Shown here: piece after piece, positions 18,050 through 24,692 of the stretch
Position numbering within the stretch: the first letter of the stretch is position 1
How the letters are laid out: the number at the start of each line of letters is the position of its first letter
DNA from: Pseudomonas sp. LB-090624
Lineage (GTDB): Bacteria; Pseudomonadota; Gammaproteobacteria; Pseudomonadales; Pseudomonadaceae
DNA length: 46,031 bases
Direction of reading: 5' to 3'
NCBI RefSeq assembly: GCF_003205205.1
Contig: NZ_QJRL01000034.1
Coordinates: 1 to 46,031 of the forward strand
Translations under genes and position numbers: made by a program
Notes under the pieces: generated by a model
The model's input: the letters and a program-made list of their open reading frames with translations, nothing else
Told to the model about the DNA's origin: nothing
Database searches by the model: none

Positions 18050-18859
18050 CTATTCGGGCTTGACCCGCTCCGACGGTCGGCGCGCCCCCGCCACCAGTTT
18101 TTCTATCGCCTTGCTCGCCGCCACCATGCCAAAAGTCGCGGTCACCATCATCACCGCACCGAAACCACCCGAGCAGTCCAGCCGCACGCCTTCGCCAACG
18201 AAGCTTTTCTGCAGGCACACGCTGCCATCCCCCTTGGGGTAACGCAGCTGTTCGCTGGAAAACACGCATGGCACGCCATAGTTGCGGCTGACATTGCGCG
18301 AGAAGTTGTAGTCGCGGCGCAGGGTCGAGCGCACCCGCGAGGCCAGCGGGTCGTTGAAGGTCTTGTTGAGGTCGGCGATCTGGATCTGTGTCGGGTCGAT
18401 CTGCCCGCCGGCGCCACCGGTGGTAACGATGGCGATCTTGCGCCGACGGCACCAGGCAATCAGCGCTGCCTTGGCCATGACGCTGTCAATGCAGTCGATC
18501 ACGCAATCGAGGTTTTCGGTGATGTACTCGACCATGGTCTCGCGGGTGACGAAATCTGCCACTGCATGCACCACGCACCCCGGGTTGATTGCCCGCAGAC
18601 GCTCGGCCATCACCTCGACCTTCGGTCGCCCCACCTGCCCTTCCAAGGCATGGGCCTGGCGGTTGGTGTTGCTGACGCAGACATCGTCCAGGTCGAACAG
18701 GGTGATCTCGCCCACGCCGCTACGCGCCAACGCTTCGGCCACCCACGAGCCGACCCCGCCAATCCCCACCACGGCCACATGGGCCTGACCCAGGCGTTGC
18801 AGCCCCTGGTCGCCATACAGCCGGGCGACGCCGGCAAAGCGTGGATCTTCTGTGCTCAT
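18050..18859 (-). CDS. tcdA: tRNA threonylcarbamoyladenosine dehydratase (CsdL)
   Basis: E1-like ATP-dependent enzyme that cyclises t6A37 to ct6A37 in ANN-decoding tRNAs. The nucleotide motif VAVVGIGGVGSWVAEALARSG and the following LFDLDDVCVSNTNRQ are typical of the ThiF/MoeB/E1 fold. DCVIDCIDSVMAKAALIAWC lies in the middle. ATG 18859 gives 269 residues and has GGGG seven bases upstream; the ATG at 18865 has its purine run too close. It faces csdA-csdE; in E. coli CsdL interacts with CsdE. Another gene of the same tRNA pathway, tsaB, is at 39208. Confidence 0.93.
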   Translation of the reverse strand: MSTEDPRFAGVARLYGDQGLQRLGQAHVAVVGIGGVGSWVAEALARSGVGEITLFDLDDVCVSNTNRQAHALEGQVGRPKVEVMAERLRAINPGCVVHAVADFVTRETMVEYITENLDCVIDCIDSVMAKAALIAWCRRRKIAIVTTGGAGGQIDPTQIQIADLNKTFNDPLASRVRSTLRRDYNFSRNVSRNYGVPCVFSSEQLRYPKGDGSVCLQKSFVGEGVRLDCSGGFGAVMMVTATFGMVAASKAIEKLVAGARRPSERVKPE

Positions 18860-18885
18860 GTTCATACCCCAAAAAACCGGCGCGC

Positions 18886-18891
18886 ATTATA
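18886..18891 (-). promoter_or_regulatory. -10 element of tcdA
   Basis: A perfect TATAAT on the minus strand lies about 27 bases before the tcdA start. No good -35 box is seen at normal spacing, so this may be a weak or activator-dependent promoter. Confidence 0.45.
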
Positions 18892-18978
18892 TGCCAGCGG
18901 GCCCATGGCCTGCATCGTTAGGAAAGAGACCGCCAACCCTGCTTTAATGTCCTATCTCTTCGACACAAATGGACGACA

Positions 18979-21570
18979 ATGTCTTCACGTAAATTCGGCC
19001 TGAACCTGGTCGTGGTCCTGGCCATCGCCGCGTTGTTCACCGGGTTCTGGGCACTGATCAATCGCCCGGTTTCCGCGCCTGCCTGGCCAGAACAGATCTC
19101 CGGTTTCTCGTATTCGCCATTCCGCCTGGGTGAAAGCCCGCAGAAGGGCCAGTACCCCAATGACCAAGAAATGCGTCAGGACCTGGAGCAACTGAGCAAA
19201 CTGACCGACAGTATCCGTATCTACACCGTGGAGGGTACCCAGGCAGATATCCCGAGGCTGGCCGAGGAATTCGGCTTGCGGGTGACGCTTGGCATCTGGA
19301 TCAGCCCGGACCTGGAGCGCAACGAGCGTGAAATCGCCACGGCCATCGAGCTGGCCAACAATTCGCGCAGCGTCGTGCGGGTTGTAGTTGGCAACGAGGC
19401 GCTGTTCCGCAAAGAAGTCACACCGGAGAACCTCATCCAGTACCTGGACCGGGTGCGTGCCGCGGTCAAGGTACCCGTGACCACCAGCGAGCAATGGCAC
19501 ATCTGGAAAGAAAACCCGCAGCTGGCCAAGCATGTCGACCTGATTGCCGCACACATCCTGCCCTACTGGGAATTCGTGCCAATGAAAGACTCGGTCGAGT
19601 TCGTACTCGACCGGGCGCGAGAGCTGAAGCACCAGTTCCCGCGCAAGCCGCTGCTGCTGTCGGAAGTCGGCTGGCCAAGCAACGGCCGCATGCGCGGCGG
19701 CGCCGATGCTACCCAGGCTGACCAGGCCATCTACCTGCGCACCCTGGTCAACACCCTCAACCGTCGCGGCTACAACTACTTTGTCATCGAAGCCTATGAC
19801 CAGCCGTGGAAGGCCAGCGACGAAGGCTCGGTAGGTGCCTACTGGGGCGTCTACAACGCCGAGCGCCAGCAGAAGTTCAACTTCGAGGGGCCGGTGGTGG
19901 CGATCCCGCAGTGGCGTGCCTTGGCCGTGGCCTCGGTGGTACTGGCGATGATTGCCCTGATGGTGCTGTTCATCGACGGGTCGGCCCTGCGCCAGCGCGG
20001 CCGTACGTTCCTGACCTTCATCACCTTCCTGTGCGGGTCGGTGCTGGTGTGGATCGCCTACGACTACAGCCAGCAATACAGCACCTGGTTCAGCCTGACC
20101 GTGGGCGTGTTGCTGGCGCTCGGTGCACTGGGTGTGTTCATCGTGCTGCTGACCGAGGCGCATGAGCTGGCCGAGGCGGTGTGGATACACAAGCGCCGCC
20201 GCGAGTTCCTGCCGGTGCAGGCCGACAGCGCCTACCGCCCCAAGGTATCGGTGCATGTGCCGTGCTACAACGAGCCGCCAGAGATGGTCAAGCAGACCCT
20301 CGACGCCCTGGCCGCGCTCGACTACCCCGATTACGAAGTGCTGGTGATCGACAACAACACCAAGGACCCGGCCGTGTGGGAACCGCTCAAGGCCCACTGC
20401 GAGAAGCTTGGCGAACGCTTCAAGTTCTTCCACGTTGCGCCCCTGGCCGGTTTCAAGGGCGGCGCGCTGAACTACCTGCTTCCCCACACCGCCAAGGACG
20501 CCGAAGTGATTGCGGTGATCGACTCGGACTACTGCGTCGACCGCAACTGGCTCAAGCACATGGTCCCGCACTTCGCCGACCCGAAAATTGCCGTGGTGCA
20601 GTCGCCGCAGGACTACCGCGACCAGCACGAAAGCGCATTCAAGAAGCTGTGCTATAGCGAGTACAAGGGCTTCTTCCACATCGGCATGGTCACCCGCAAC
20701 GACCGGGACGCAATCATCCAGCACGGCACCATGACCATGACCCGGCGCAGCGTGCTGCAAGAGCTGGGCTGGGCCGAGTGGTGTATCTGCGAGGACGCCG
20801 AACTGGGCCTGCGCGTGTTCGAGAAAGGCTTGTCGGCAGCCTACGCCCACAACAGCTACGGCAAGGGCCTGATGCCCGACACCTTCATCGACTTCAAGAA
20901 GCAGCGCTTCCGCTGGGCCTATGGCGCCATCCAGATCATCAAGCACCACGCCGGCGCCTTGTTGCGCGGCAAGGGCAGCGAGCTGACCCGTGGCCAACGC
21001 TACCACTTCCTGGCGGGCTGGCTGCCGTGGATCGCCGATGGCATGAACATCTTCTTCACCGTCGGCGCGCTGCTGTGGTCGGCCGCGATGATCATCGTGC
21101 CGCACCGAGTCGACCCGCCGCTGATGATCTTCGCCATCCCGCCGCTGGCGCTGTTCTTCTTCAAGGTTGGCAAGATCGTCTTCCTCTACCGCCGTGCGGT
21201 AGGGGTGAACATGAAGGATGCCTTTGCTGCGGCGCTGGCGGGGCTGGCACTGTCCCACACCATCGCCAAGGCGGTGCTGTACGGTTTCTTCACCAGCAGC
21301 ATGCCGTTCTTCCGCACGCCGAAGAATGCCGACAGCCATGGGTTGCTGGTGGCGATCTCCGAAGCGCGGGAAGAGCTGTTCATCATGTTGCTGCTGTGGG
21401 GCGCGGCGTTGGGTATCTACCTGGTGCAGGGGCTACCGAGTTCGGACATGCGCTTCTGGGTCGCGATGTTGCTGGTGCAGTCGTTGCCATACGTGGCAGC
21501 GCTGGTGATGGCGTTCCTGTCGTCGCTGCCCAAGCCCGCAGAAAAGGCTGCCGAAGCGCAGCAGGCGTGA
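18979..21570 (+). CDS. ndvB: GH17-GT2 fusion, beta-(1,3)-glucan/cyclic glucan synthase NdvB
   Basis: Large inner-membrane protein of 863 residues with two catalytic modules. After a first membrane helix (about residues 10-27) comes a periplasmic glycoside hydrolase family 17 domain with VVVGNEALFR (Glu near 139) and LLSEVGWPSNG (Glu near 231). Three helices (about 305-400) lead to a cytoplasmic GT2 domain with HVPCYNEPPEMV, the metal motif VIDSDYCVD (near 514) and the acceptor motif KKQRFRWAYGA (near 642). Several helices close the protein. In P. aeruginosa the gene beside dapE is ndvB, which makes cyclic glucans linked to biofilm antibiotic tolerance. The exact product here is inferred. Confidence 0.88.
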   Translation: MSSRKFGLNLVVVLAIAALFTGFWALINRPVSAPAWPEQISGFSYSPFRLGESPQKGQYPNDQEMRQDLEQLSKLTDSIRIYTVEGTQADIPRLAEEFGLRVTLGIWISPDLERNEREIATAIELANNSRSVVRVVVGNEALFRKEVTPENLIQYLDRVRAAVKVPVTTSEQWHIWKENPQLAKHVDLIAAHILPYWEFVPMKDSVEFVLDRARELKHQFPRKPLLLSEVGWPSNGRMRGGADATQADQAIYLRTLVNTLNRRGYNYFVIEAYDQPWKASDEGSVGAYWGVYNAERQQKFNFEGPVVAIPQWRALAVASVVLAMIALMVLFIDGSALRQRGRTFLTFITFLCGSVLVWIAYDYSQQYSTWFSLTVGVLLALGALGVFIVLLTEAHELAEAVWIHKRRREFLPVQADSAYRPKVSVHVPCYNEPPEMVKQTLDALAALDYPDYEVLVIDNNTKDPAVWEPLKAHCEKLGERFKFFHVAPLAGFKGGALNYLLPHTAKDAEVIAVIDSDYCVDRNWLKHMVPHFADPKIAVVQSPQDYRDQHESAFKKLCYSEYKGFFHIGMVTRNDRDAIIQHGTMTMTRRSVLQELGWAEWCICEDAELGLRVFEKGLSAAYAHNSYGKGLMPDTFIDFKKQRFRWAYGAIQIIKHHAGALLRGKGSELTRGQRYHFLAGWLPWIADGMNIFFTVGALLWSAAMIIVPHRVDPPLMIFAIPPLALFFFKVGKIVFLYRRAVGVNMKDAFAAALAGLALSHTIAKAVLYGFFTSSMPFFRTPKNADSHGLLVAISEAREELFIMLLLWGAALGIYLVQGLPSSDMRFWVAMLLVQSLPYVAALVMAFLSSLPKPAEKAAEAQQA

Positions 21571-21577
21571 GATTGCC

Positions 21578-21702
21578 GGGGCTGCTTTGCAGCCCATTCG
21601 CGGCACAAGGCCGCTGCCACAAGGAGGACCGCAGCCCATCAGGCATGTGCATTACCTGTGGGAGCGGCCTTGTGCCGCGAATGGGCCGCAACGCGGCCCC
21701 AC
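21578..21702. repeat. REP doublet (REPIN-like) between ndvB and dapE
   Basis: Two REP units face each other. ATTCGCGGCACAAGGCCGCT (21596-21615) and its exact reverse complement (21663-21682) are separated by 47 bp. Each is flanked by its own GC hairpin: GGGCTGC-TTT-GCAGCCC at 21579-21594 and GGGCCGC-AAC-GCGGCCC at 21683-21701. A perfect 20-bp inverted pair implies recent spread or selection. Confidence 0.8.
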
Positions 21703-21771
21703 TGCCACATCGGTTTGATATAAGATAACGCCCCTCAGATTTCCCCGCCTTGCCTTGCCCCGGAGTTCCCC

Positions 21772-22923
21772 ATGACGGCCCCTGCCGAGCTCTCGCCTAC
21801 CCTTCAACTGGCCTGCGACCTGATCCGTCGCCCCTCGGTCACCCCCGTCGACGCCGATTGCCAGGCGCAGATGATGAACCGTCTGGGCGCCGTCGGTTTC
21901 CAGCTGGAGCCGATGCGCATTGAAGACGTCGATAACTTCTGGGCCAGCCACGGCAACCAGGATGGCCCGGTGCTGTGCTTCGCTGGCCACACCGACGTGG
22001 TGCCTACCGGCCCGGTACAGCAATGGCAGCACGAGCCGTTCGAGGCCCTGATCGACGCTGACGGCATGCTCTGTGGCCGCGGCGCTGCCGACATGAAAGG
22101 CAGCCTGGCCTCGATGGTGATCGCCAGCGAGCGCTTCGTGCAGGACTACCCGAACCACCGCGGCAAGGTGGCCTTCCTGATCACCAGCGACGAAGAAGGC
22201 CCGGCCCACCATGGCACCAAGGCCGTTGTCGAGCGACTGAAAGCGCGCAACGAGCGTCTGGACTGGTGCATTGTCGGCGAGCCTTCCAGCACCACCCTGC
22301 TGGGTGACGTGGTGAAAAACGGCCGCCGTGGTTCGCTCGGCGCCAAACTGACCGTGCGCGGCAAGCAGGGCCACGTCGCCTACCCGCACCTGGCGCGCAA
22401 CCCGATCCACCTGGCCGCCCCGGCCCTGGCCGAGCTGGCTGCCGAGCACTGGGACGAAGGCAATGCGTTTTTCCCGCCAACCAGCTTCCAGATCTCCAAC
22501 CTCAATTCCGGTACCGGTGCCACCAACGTGGTTCCGGGCGAGCTGACCGCGCTGTTCAACTTCCGCTTCTCTACCGAGTCCACCGTCGAAGGCCTGCAGG
22601 CCCGGGTGTCGGCGATTCTCGACAAGCACGAGCTGGACTGGTCGATTGACTGGGCCCTGTCGGGGCTGCCATTCCTCACCGAACCGGGCGAACTGCTGGA
22701 CGCGGTGGCAGCCAGTATCAAAGGGGTTACCGGCCGCGAAACCGAGCCCTCGACCAGTGGCGGCACTTCCGATGGCCGCTTCATCGCCACCATGGGTACC
22801 CAGGTGGTCGAGTTGGGCCCGGTCAACGCCACCATCCACCAGGTGGATGAACGGATCCTGGCCAGCGACCTCGACCTGCTGACAGAAATCTACTACCAGA
22901 CCCTGGTCCGGTTGCTCGCCTGA
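21772..22923 (+). CDS. dapE: Succinyl-diaminopimelate desuccinylase
   Basis: Zinc enzyme of 383 residues that hydrolyses N-succinyl-LL-diaminopimelate to LL-diaminopimelate and succinate, the step after DapC. M20-family metal residues are visible in VLCFAGHTDVVPTGP (His), GRGAADMKGSLASM (bridging Asp), LITSDEEGPAHHG (catalytic Glu pair) and EPSTSGGTSDGRF. The ATG at 21772 has GGAG six bases upstream. Its stop overlaps the rlmA start (TGATG). A possible -10 box, TATAAGAT, sits at 21719-21726, just after the REP doublet. Confidence 0.96.
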   Translation: MTAPAELSPTLQLACDLIRRPSVTPVDADCQAQMMNRLGAVGFQLEPMRIEDVDNFWASHGNQDGPVLCFAGHTDVVPTGPVQQWQHEPFEALIDADGMLCGRGAADMKGSLASMVIASERFVQDYPNHRGKVAFLITSDEEGPAHHGTKAVVERLKARNERLDWCIVGEPSSTTLLGDVVKNGRRGSLGAKLTVRGKQGHVAYPHLARNPIHLAAPALAELAAEHWDEGNAFFPPTSFQISNLNSGTGATNVVPGELTALFNFRFSTESTVEGLQARVSAILDKHELDWSIDWALSGLPFLTEPGELLDAVAASIKGVTGRETEPSTSGGTSDGRFIATMGTQVVELGPVNATIHQVDERILASDLDLLTEIYYQTLVRLLA

Positions 22924-23735
22924 TGCTTGCCTGCCCCCTTTGCCAGGCGCCGCTGAGCCGGCTCGACAACGGCGTGGCCTGCCCGGCAGGCCACCGCTTC
23001 GACCGCGCCCGCCAGGGTTACCTGAACCTGCTGCCGGTACAGCACAAGAACAGCCGCGACCCGGGTGACAACCAGGCCATGGTCGAGGCTCGCCGCGACT
23101 TCCTCGATGGCGGCCATTACGCCCCCGTGGCCCGTCGCCTGGCCGAGCTGGCCGCCGAGCGCCAGCCCGGTGCCTGGCTGGATATTGGCTGCGGCGAAGG
23201 TTACTACACCGCGCAACTGGCCGAGGCCCTGCCAAACGCAGAAGGTTACGCCCTGGACATCTCTCGCGAGGCGGTCAAGCGTGCCTGCCGTCGGGCGCCA
23301 GAGGTGACCTGGATGGTCGCCAGCATGGCCCGCGTTCCGCTGGCCGACGCCAGTTGCCAGTTCATCGCCAGCGTGTTCAGCCCGCTGGACTGGGCCGAGG
23401 CCAAACGCCTGCTCAGCCCCGGCGGCGGGCTGATGCGCGTTGGCCCGACCAGCGGCCACCTGATGCAACTGCGTGAGGTGCTCTACGATGAAGTGCGCCC
23501 TTACGCCGACGACAAGCACCTGGCCCTGGTGCCCGAAGGCATGGCCCATGCCCATAGCGAAACCCTTGAGTTCCGCCTGAGCCTGGCCGCGCCCAAGGCC
23601 CGCGCCGACCTGCTGGCCATGACCCCGCACGGCTGGCGCGCCAGCGCTGAAAAACGTGCACGGGTGATCGACCAGCCCGAGCCGTTCGAGGTCACGGTTT
23701 CCATGCGTTATGACTATTTCGTGCGCCAAGACTGA
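22923..23735 (+). CDS. rlmA: 23S rRNA (guanine-745-N1) methyltransferase
   Basis: SAM-dependent methyltransferase of 270 residues that modifies G745 in helix 35 of 23S rRNA. The N-terminal zinc finger is complete (C4, C7, C20, H24). A basic segment RARQGYLNLLPVQHKNSRDPGDN follows, and the SAM motif AWLDIGCGEGYYTAQLAEAL is near residue 85. The start overlaps the dapE stop, so the two are coupled. In P. aeruginosa the same order dapE-rrmA-hypothetical-cold shock is found. Confidence 0.94.
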   Translation: MLACPLCQAPLSRLDNGVACPAGHRFDRARQGYLNLLPVQHKNSRDPGDNQAMVEARRDFLDGGHYAPVARRLAELAAERQPGAWLDIGCGEGYYTAQLAEALPNAEGYALDISREAVKRACRRAPEVTWMVASMARVPLADASCQFIASVFSPLDWAEAKRLLSPGGGLMRVGPTSGHLMQLREVLYDEVRPYADDKHLALVPEGMAHAHSETLEFRLSLAAPKARADLLAMTPHGWRASAEKRARVIDQPEPFEVTVSMRYDYFVRQD

Positions 23736-23752
23736 GCACACCCGGAGCCCTT

Positions 23753-24130
23753 ATGCGCCAACCTGATATCGAGATCTACCTGAAGGACGCCGACGTCGAC
23801 CACAAGCAGATTGCCGAGTGGCTCGCCCAGGCAATCGGCCCGTGCAGCGAATGGCAGCAGAAAGGCCATACCTTCAAATGCCTGGCCGGTAACATTCCGG
23901 TCACCTGGTTACCGAAGGCTGTAGGGAAATGGAACAGCCTGTACCTGGAAAGCGACCAGACGCCTTGGGACGATGACGTGGCCTGCGCCCGCGCTGCGTT
24001 CGCCGCACTGGGTGTGGAAGTGCGCTGCGCGCCGGGTGGCTGGGTCGAGGAAGACGGCGAAGAAGATGCCGACCGTTGGGTCCGCATTAGTGCCGACGGT
24101 GAAGAGGAAATCACCTGGCGTACTTCCTGA
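23753..24130 (+). CDS. Conserved hypothetical protein, 125 residues
   Basis: Function not recognised. The acidic protein starts MRQPDIEIYLKDADVDHKQI, has no signal peptide or membrane helix, and ends in a Glu/Asp-rich stretch (WVEEDGEEDADRWVRISADG). Trp is frequent (WLAQ, SEWQQ, TWLPKAVGKW, WDDD, GGWVEE). GGAG five bases before the ATG supports the start. It follows rlmA by 17 bp, is probably in the dapE-rlmA operon, and keeps this place in P. aeruginosa (PA1160 position, from memory). Conserved synteny argues that it is real. Confidence 0.8.
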   Translation: MRQPDIEIYLKDADVDHKQIAEWLAQAIGPCSEWQQKGHTFKCLAGNIPVTWLPKAVGKWNSLYLESDQTPWDDDVACARAAFAALGVEVRCAPGGWVEEDGEEDADRWVRISADGEEEITWRTS

Positions 24131-24142
24131 GCGGTATTCTTC

Positions 24143-24226
24143 GTGGGAGCCCGGCTGGCCGGCGATGCAGGCAGCACGGTGCCCGGCACCGGCTTCGCCG
24201 GTAATCGCCGGCAAGCCGGCTCTCAC
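24143..24226. repeat. REP doublet between convergent genes
   Basis: GTGGGAGCCCGGCTGGCCGGCGAT (24143-24166) pairs with an inverted, nearly exact copy at 24204-24226. A further GGC/GCC hairpin (CACCGGCTTCGCCGGT) lies between. It separates the 3' ends of the 125-residue hypothetical and the cold-shock gene. Confidence 0.7.
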
Positions 24227-24249
24227 AACAAACCGTTACAGCATGAGGC

Positions 24250-24459
24250 TCAGAGGCCCACTACGTCTTCGGCTTGCAGGCCTTTCTGGCCCTGCACGCA
24301 GGCGTATTCCACCCGCTGCCCTTCGACCAGGGTACGATGCCCCTCACCGCGAATCGCCCGATAGTGGACGAACACATCCGCACCACCTTCGCGCTGAATG
24401 AAGCCATAACCCTTGGCATCGTTGAACCACTTTACATTCCCAGTCTCACGAGACGACAT
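24250..24459 (-). CDS. Cold-shock domain protein
   Basis: Single cold-shock domain of 69 residues that binds single-stranded RNA or DNA. RNP1 (KGYGFI) and RNP2 (DVFVHY) are intact after the usual start GNVKWFNDAKGYGF. The C-terminus QGQKGLQAEDVVGL is the normal end of the fold. CGGAG eight bases upstream supports the ATG at 24459. A leader of about 95 nt with two hairpins precedes it, as is common for csp genes controlled after transcription. Whether it is cold-induced cannot be said; several paralogues usually exist per genome. Confidence 0.94.
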   Translation of the reverse strand: MSSRETGNVKWFNDAKGYGFIQREGGADVFVHYRAIRGEGHRTLVEGQRVEYACVQGQKGLQAEDVVGL

Positions 24460-24504
24460 CTGAACTACTCCGGATTTTTATTGTGAAAATCGCCTTGTAG
24501 GCAT

Positions 24505-24568
24505 GGGGCCACCTGCCCCGTACCAACGCCGCTTGCCGAAATATCCTGCAAGTGGCAGGCCGAGTATA
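24505..24568 (-). promoter_or_regulatory. Cold-shock gene promoter element and structured leader
   Basis: TATACT on the minus strand (24563-24568) is a good -10 box; the -35 region is poor. Downstream hairpins are CCTGC/GCAGG (24545-24559) and GGGGC/GCCCC (24505-24519), each with a 5-nt loop. They lie in the transcribed leader and could form a temperature-sensitive fold; that is inference. Confidence 0.45.
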
Positions 24569-24692
24569 TGACACAGAACAAAAAAAATTGATGACGCTCC
24601 CGCTGATGGCCGATTTTTGCTGAACTTGCGCACATACGGCAGACTAAATGGCTGGATACCCATCTGAACATCTCACCCAGGGCACACACCCC

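Noticed and set aside
18985..21339. Minus-strand open frame of 784 codons opposite ndvB
   Set aside because: The translation is low-complexity (His, Gln, Val, Gly) and is a shadow of ndvB; both GH17 and GT2 motifs are on the plus strand.
21578..21702. CRISPR array
   Set aside because: There are only two inverted, not direct, repeat units with no regular spacers; this is a REP doublet.
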